This document shows, piece after piece, positions 60,302 to 64,000 of a stretch of DNA of 64,000 bases; the stretch's first letter is position 1, and every line of letters begins with the position of its first letter. This DNA comes from Hofstenia miamia (taxonomy: Eukaryota; Xenacoelomorpha; Acoela). The DNA lies in NCBI GenBank assembly GCA_004352715.1, contig SCFE01000078.1:746396-810395 (forward strand). The letters run 5' to 3'. The translations under genes and the position numbers were made by a program. The notes under the pieces were generated by a model that saw nothing but the letters and a program-made list of their open reading frames with translations, searched no databases and had not been told where the DNA came from.

Positions 60302-60310
<9 letters not shown>
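57312..60310. other. start of TANC intron 16
   Basis: 3 kb of AT-rich DNA with no exon found. A hAT-like end (cagtggcggcggaggtggag) is at 58500 without a partner. A second copy of the 39440 repeat lies at 59500-59680. Confidence 0.55.
59500..59680 (-). repeat. dispersed repeat, copy 2 (inverted relative to 39440)
   Basis: The complement of this stretch shares ordered blocks ttttaaacgt, gaactaaagatat, aaatctgag and ctttgcgcacggc with 39440-39610. Confidence 0.5.

Positions 60311-60352
<42 letters not shown>
60311..60352 (-). repeat. (AAT)n, the 3' tail of the LINE
   Basis: About fourteen AAT units directly abut the LINE's 3' end (reverse strand ...GGTCTATAAATTATTATT). Some CR1/L2-type LINEs end in short microsatellites rather than poly(A). 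An (AT)n run precedes it at 60296-60310. Confidence 0.85.
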
Positions 60353-60532
60353 TTATAGACCGCTATAGTTGGCTGCAAAAAAATGAGACTGAACACCTAT
60401 TTTTTCACGCTTTGTGGAAACGTATTGAGACGTTTTAGAGGAAAACTATAAAAATATAAGACAACGAGAAATTTGTGAACTTTAAAATGGTCAAACAAAA
60501 AAGTTAATCAATTAAACTGGTACTTCGTAATT

Positions 60533-60685
60533 NNNNNNNNNNNNNNNNNNNNNNNNNNNNNNNNNNNNNNNNNNNNNNNNNNNNNNNNNNNNNNNNNNNN
60601 NNNNNNNNNNNNNNNNNNNNNNNNNNNNNNNNNNNNNNNNNNNNNNNNNNNNNNNNNNNNNNNNNNNNNNNNNNNNNNNNNNNNN
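60533..60685. other. assembly gap, 153 N
   Basis: Gap inside the 3' part of the LINE. Confidence 0.99.
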
Positions 60686-60724
60686 ATACAAAATTGCTTC
60701 ATAGCGGTAACAAAAATAAAACAG

Positions 60725-61223
60725 TTAGGAGAATGCAAGCAGAAAAAGATGAGACTTTAACCTTGCTTTAAGTACAATTATGGTGGGAGACATCTTAATA
60801 TTAAGAGGTAGATCATTCCATACCTTAGGACCAGCAACTGATAACGCACGTGAAGAGTTGGACGAACTAACAAGTAGAACAGTTAACCTAAGTTGATCAC
60901 TAGATCTAAGTTCACGACCATTATCACAAAATTCAAAAAGTTCTGAAATGTAACTCGTTGCTAGACTGTGCAAAGCTTTCCATGCAGTAAGAGAAATTTT
61001 GTAGATAATGCGATATTGAACTTGAAGCCAATGTAGAGCCTGCAAAATGGGGGTAATATGTTATCATAGTAAAGCGAGCAGCAGAATTCCGTAACAACTG
61101 CAACTTATGGAGAAGAGTAGCAGGAATACCAAACAAGAGTAAATTGTATGCATCGATATATGATGTAACAAACGCACAGTAACATCTAAGTAATGCGAAT
61201 TTGCCAGAGGCTTCGAAGTGCAA
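60725..61223 (-). pseudogene. LINE reverse transcriptase C-terminal region
   Basis: Two overlapping frames together carry the usual tail: YCAFVTSYIDAYNLLLFGIP, LHKLQLLRNSAARF, then KISLTAWKALHSLATSYISE and SSNSSRALSVAGPKVWNDLP. The arrangement LQ--QN-AAR and the final WN-LP motif are standard for CR1/L2/jockey-like elements. A frameshift near 61040 separates the two frames. Confidence 0.85.
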
Positions 61224-61549
61224 CCATGCCAGAATGGCGCAATTTCACAACTGCTTCACGGTGGGAGAGAGTCGAGTCAAAAATGAACCCAAAGTTTCTG
61301 ACAGGATTAGAAGGAGTAAGAAAAATATCTCCAACATAGATATCAAGAGAAGGAGAAGAACCACGAACAGAAGTGACGACCAAACCATCAGATTTGCCAT
61401 CATTCAATGCCATGTTGTTTGAAGGATACCAATTACGTATATCAGTAAGACACATATGTAGACGGGTGACAGAGCTATCATCAGTGTTATGCATAGCAAC
61501 ATAAAGTTGAACATCATCAGCATAGCACATGATAAGTATGTGGTGTTTA
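61186..61549 (-). pseudogene. LINE reverse transcriptase, catalytic YADD region
   Basis: IMCYADDVQLYVAMHNTDD holds the catalytic Asp pair of motif C, followed by the NNMALNDGKSDGLVV block of motif D and the downstream LGF-like turn (FGFIFDSTLSH). Motifs A and B are lost in the adjoining gap. Confidence 0.9.
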
Positions 61550-62096
61550 NNNNNNNNNNNNNNNNNNNNNNNNNNNNNNNNNNNNNNNNNNNNNNNNNNN
61601 NNNNNNNNNNNNNNNNNNNNNNNNNNNNNNNNNNNNNNNNNNNNNNNNNNNNNNNNNNNNNNNNNNNNNNNNNNNNNNNNNNNNNNNNNNNNNNNNNNNN
61701 NNNNNNNNNNNNNNNNNNNNNNNNNNNNNNNNNNNNNNNNNNNNNNNNNNNNNNNNNNNNNNNNNNNNNNNNNNNNNNNNNNNNNNNNNNNNNNNNNNNN
61801 NNNNNNNNNNNNNNNNNNNNNNNNNNNNNNNNNNNNNNNNNNNNNNNNNNNNNNNNNNNNNNNNNNNNNNNNNNNNNNNNNNNNNNNNNNNNNNNNNNNN
61901 NNNNNNNNNNNNNNNNNNNNNNNNNNNNNNNNNNNNNNNNNNNNNNNNNNNNNNNNNNNNNNNNNNNNNNNNNNNNNNNNNNNNNNNNNNNNNNNNNNNN
62001 NNNNNNNNNNNNNNNNNNNNNNNNNNNNNNNNNNNNNNNNNNNNNNNNNNNNNNNNNNNNNNNNNNNNNNNNNNNNNNNNNNNNNNNNNNNNNNNN
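61550..62096. other. assembly gap, 547 N
   Basis: Removes the N-terminal half of the reverse transcriptase. Confidence 0.99.
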
Positions 62097-62720
62097 CATG
62101 GAGACCACGCAAAACTTTAACATAGTTTACCAAAGAGCAACCAGAGCGTATTAGGATATGATCCAGCGTATGTCCAGCAGAATGATTTGGACCAACTACA
62201 AGTTGATCAAGACCAAATGAATGAATTAAATCAAGATATTGTTGGGAAAAGTGGTCACCAGATACATCTACGTGAATATTGAAATCTCCACAAATTACTA
62301 TGGGACAATTGAGAAAAACAACAGATTCAATCAAAGAGCCAAACTGTGATAAGAAATTTGAGGAATCTCAATGTGGAGGACGATAGAGAACAATAAGAAG
62401 AAAACGACTACGGTTGTAAGATATTGTAACATCAACATATTCAAAAGATTCAAAAGTAACAACAAGCGTAAGAGCTTTAGCATTAAAATCTTTTCTGTGT
62501 ATAACAGCAACATCTCCTCCACGAGAGCCATGAGGAACAGATATAATATGAAATCAGCCAAATCATGTCTGATTTCAGCAAAAACACTGTCATCACGCTC
62601 ATCACTCCAAAGCCAAGATTCAGTAATCGCATATATATCAATTTTGCGTTCAATTATGACAGAGATGAGAAAGGTGAGTCTTCGACGTATAGATTGGCAG
62701 TTCCATAGTAATAGGTCGCT
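62097..62720 (-). pseudogene. LINE apurinic-type endonuclease
   Basis: Reading on the reverse strand: WNCQSIRRRLTFL, AITESWL, HGSRGGDVAVIHRKDF, FLLIVLYRPPH then a stop, and VICGDFNIHVD and HTLDHILI. These are the ordered motifs of the exonuclease-endonuclease-phosphatase fold (Asn near the start, TESWL, GDFN, and the D-H pair at the end). The stop after RPPH and a frame change break it. Confidence 0.85.
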
Positions 62721-62759
62721 CGAGAATAGTCAATTACCAGATGGAGCAACTGCAACACC

Positions 62760-63483
62760 GTTGTTAAACAACTTCAATCTACGAATCTTTAAGTCACACT
62801 TAGGTGTACCAGAAAGAATAAGGTCATGCGCTGTTTCAACACCGCCTTTTCAGTAATCCTAACCTCTTTAGAGAGAAACCTATTTATGTATACATCTCGA
62901 CCAAATGATTTCAATTTAGAAGCCTGCGAAAGTAATTTTCGAACATCCCATACAGATGTCATAGTGACAAGAACCGACAGCGGTCGAACTCTATCAGGAT
63001 CGAACTTTCCCAGCCGTTTGATATTAGCTATTAAACCAAAATTATTGTCAATGTGACAAAAAAACGTCTTTAACCTGCTTTTCTTCTTGAAACAATGCAT
63101 CAGCTGATCGTCCAACTTCATGTAGACCATCAAGCTTTAAAATGTAATTGACATCATCAAATGATTTAAATGCTGGCGCCGAAGAAGCAGTAACATTAAC
63201 ACTAGGAAAAACAGTAGCCAAAGATTTAAGTTGCTTATCCATTTCAGCAATTCTAGATTCAAGTTTCGAATTTGGTCTGCACAAATCTACCAGTATAGGC
63301 GACTTTATCCCATTATTAACACATGAATTACAGAAGAGAATAACATTGTCCATAACCTCACGTAATGCAACCAACGTATCTTTAGTAAAAAGAGTGCATT
63401 TTTCGTTCCAATGCATTTTATTACAACAGCCATTGCATACAAGAAGAATGTCATTAGCATGTATAGAGTTACAGCATGTAGAA
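62760..63483 (-). pseudogene. LINE ORF1 with PHD-like zinc finger, frameshifted
   Basis: At the 5' end the frame reads CCNSIHANDILLVCNGCCNK, MHWNEKC and later ILFCNSC, a PHD-type Cys/His pattern as found in ORF1 of CR1-type LINEs. A helical section follows, then after a one-base frameshift near 63060 (in a poly-A run) the conserved RLGKFDPDRVRPLSVLV and KLKSFGRDVYINRFLS blocks. The N-terminus is in the terminal gap. Confidence 0.75.
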
Positions 63484-64000
63484 NNNNNNNNNNNNNNNNN
63501 NNNNNNNNNNNNNNNNNNNNNNNNNNNNNNNNNNNNNNNNNNNNNNNNNNNNNNNNNNNNNNNNNNNNNNNNNNNNNNNNNNNNNNNNNNNNNNNNNNNN
63601 NNNNNNNNNNNNNNNNNNNNNNNNNNNNNNNNNNNNNNNNNNNNNNNNNNNNNNNNNNNNNNNNNNNNNNNNNNNNNNNNNNNNNNNNNNNNNNNNNNNN
63701 NNNNNNNNNNNNNNNNNNNNNNNNNNNNNNNNNNNNNNNNNNNNNNNNNNNNNNNNNNNNNNNNNNNNNNNNNNNNNNNNNNNNNNNNNNNNNNNNNNNN
63801 NNNNNNNNNNNNNNNNNNNNNNNNNNNNNNNNNNNNNNNNNNNNNNNNNNNNNNNNNNNNNNNNNNNNNNNNNNNNNNNNNNNNNNNNNNNNNNNNNNNN
63901 NNNNNNNNNNNNNNNNNNNNNNNNNNNNNNNNNNNNNNNNNNNNNNNNNNNNNNNNNNNNNNNNNNNNNNNNNNNNNNNNNNNNNNNNNNNNNNNNNNNN
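63484..64000. other. assembly gap, 517 N to window end
   Basis: Unknown bases run to the end of the window. Confidence 0.99.

Larger units (their letters stand above)
60311..63483 (-). mobile_element. CR1/L2-type LINE, gapped and mutated
   Basis: On the reverse strand the order is ORF1 (63483-62760), endonuclease (about 62720-62097), gap, reverse transcriptase (61549-61186), RT C-terminal region (61223-60725), gap, 3' end with an (ATT)n tail. The element runs off into the final N gap at its 5' end. Frameshifts and a stop within the endonuclease mean this copy is not active as assembled. It is probably inserted in a TANC intron in antisense. Confidence 0.85.

Noticed and set aside
1-64000. 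tRNA, rRNA, CRISPR or bacterial operon features
   Set aside because: None was seen on reading both strands. The only tRNA-related signal is the primer binding site at 13185-13202.

Overview
The window is nuclear DNA from an animal. It is AT-rich, has spliced coding exons separated by introns of 40 bp to about 18.6 kb, and is crowded with eukaryotic transposons. I see no operons, ribosome binding sites or CRISPR arrays. The host gene keeps an N-terminal RING finger, as I recall for Drosophila Rolling pebbles but not for vertebrate TANC proteins, so a protostome is the more likely source; I cannot name the phylum.

One host gene is recognisable. It is a TANC/rolling pebbles (rols) orthologue on the + strand, from a start codon at 20099 to at least 57311. 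I placed sixteen exons by splice sites, reading phase and remembered similarity to human TANC2; one (49231-49269) is tentative. They join in one frame into 966 codons: RING finger, acidic and Ser-rich linker, STAND-type P-loop NTPase (Walker A GPAGSGKT, Walker B FVVLVD), winged-helix-like region and the first ankyrin repeats. The other ankyrin repeats and the TPR domain must lie beyond the window.

Region by region: 1-16.7 kb is a nest of repeats. It holds a short (181 bp) LTR seen twice, two eroded Met/Lys/Glu-rich coding stretches I cannot identify, three copies of a long LTR family (one a solo LTR with a 4-bp target duplication, one with a tRNA-Trp-type primer binding site and a broken gag), a mariner relic inserted in that gag, and a 451-bp foldback element. 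16.7-20.1 kb is featureless AT-rich DNA upstream of the gene. 20.1-57.3 kb is the TANC gene; its introns carry small hAT-, pogo- and mariner-type elements, a dead hAT transposase, microsatellites and several local duplications. 57.3-60.3 kb is more intron. 60.3-63.5 kb is a reverse-strand CR1/L2-type LINE, interrupted by gaps, with an (AAT)n 3' tail.

Assembly quality matters here. There are two exact 1000-bp N gaps, several smaller ones, and single n bases that sit exactly at the junctions of near-identical direct duplications. Those duplications are probably unmerged haplotypes or gap-filling errors rather than biology. I found no clear new enzymatic or defence system. The most interesting items are the TANC gene's run of frame-neutral small exons, its 40- and 43-bp introns, and the unidentified Met-rich repeat family.
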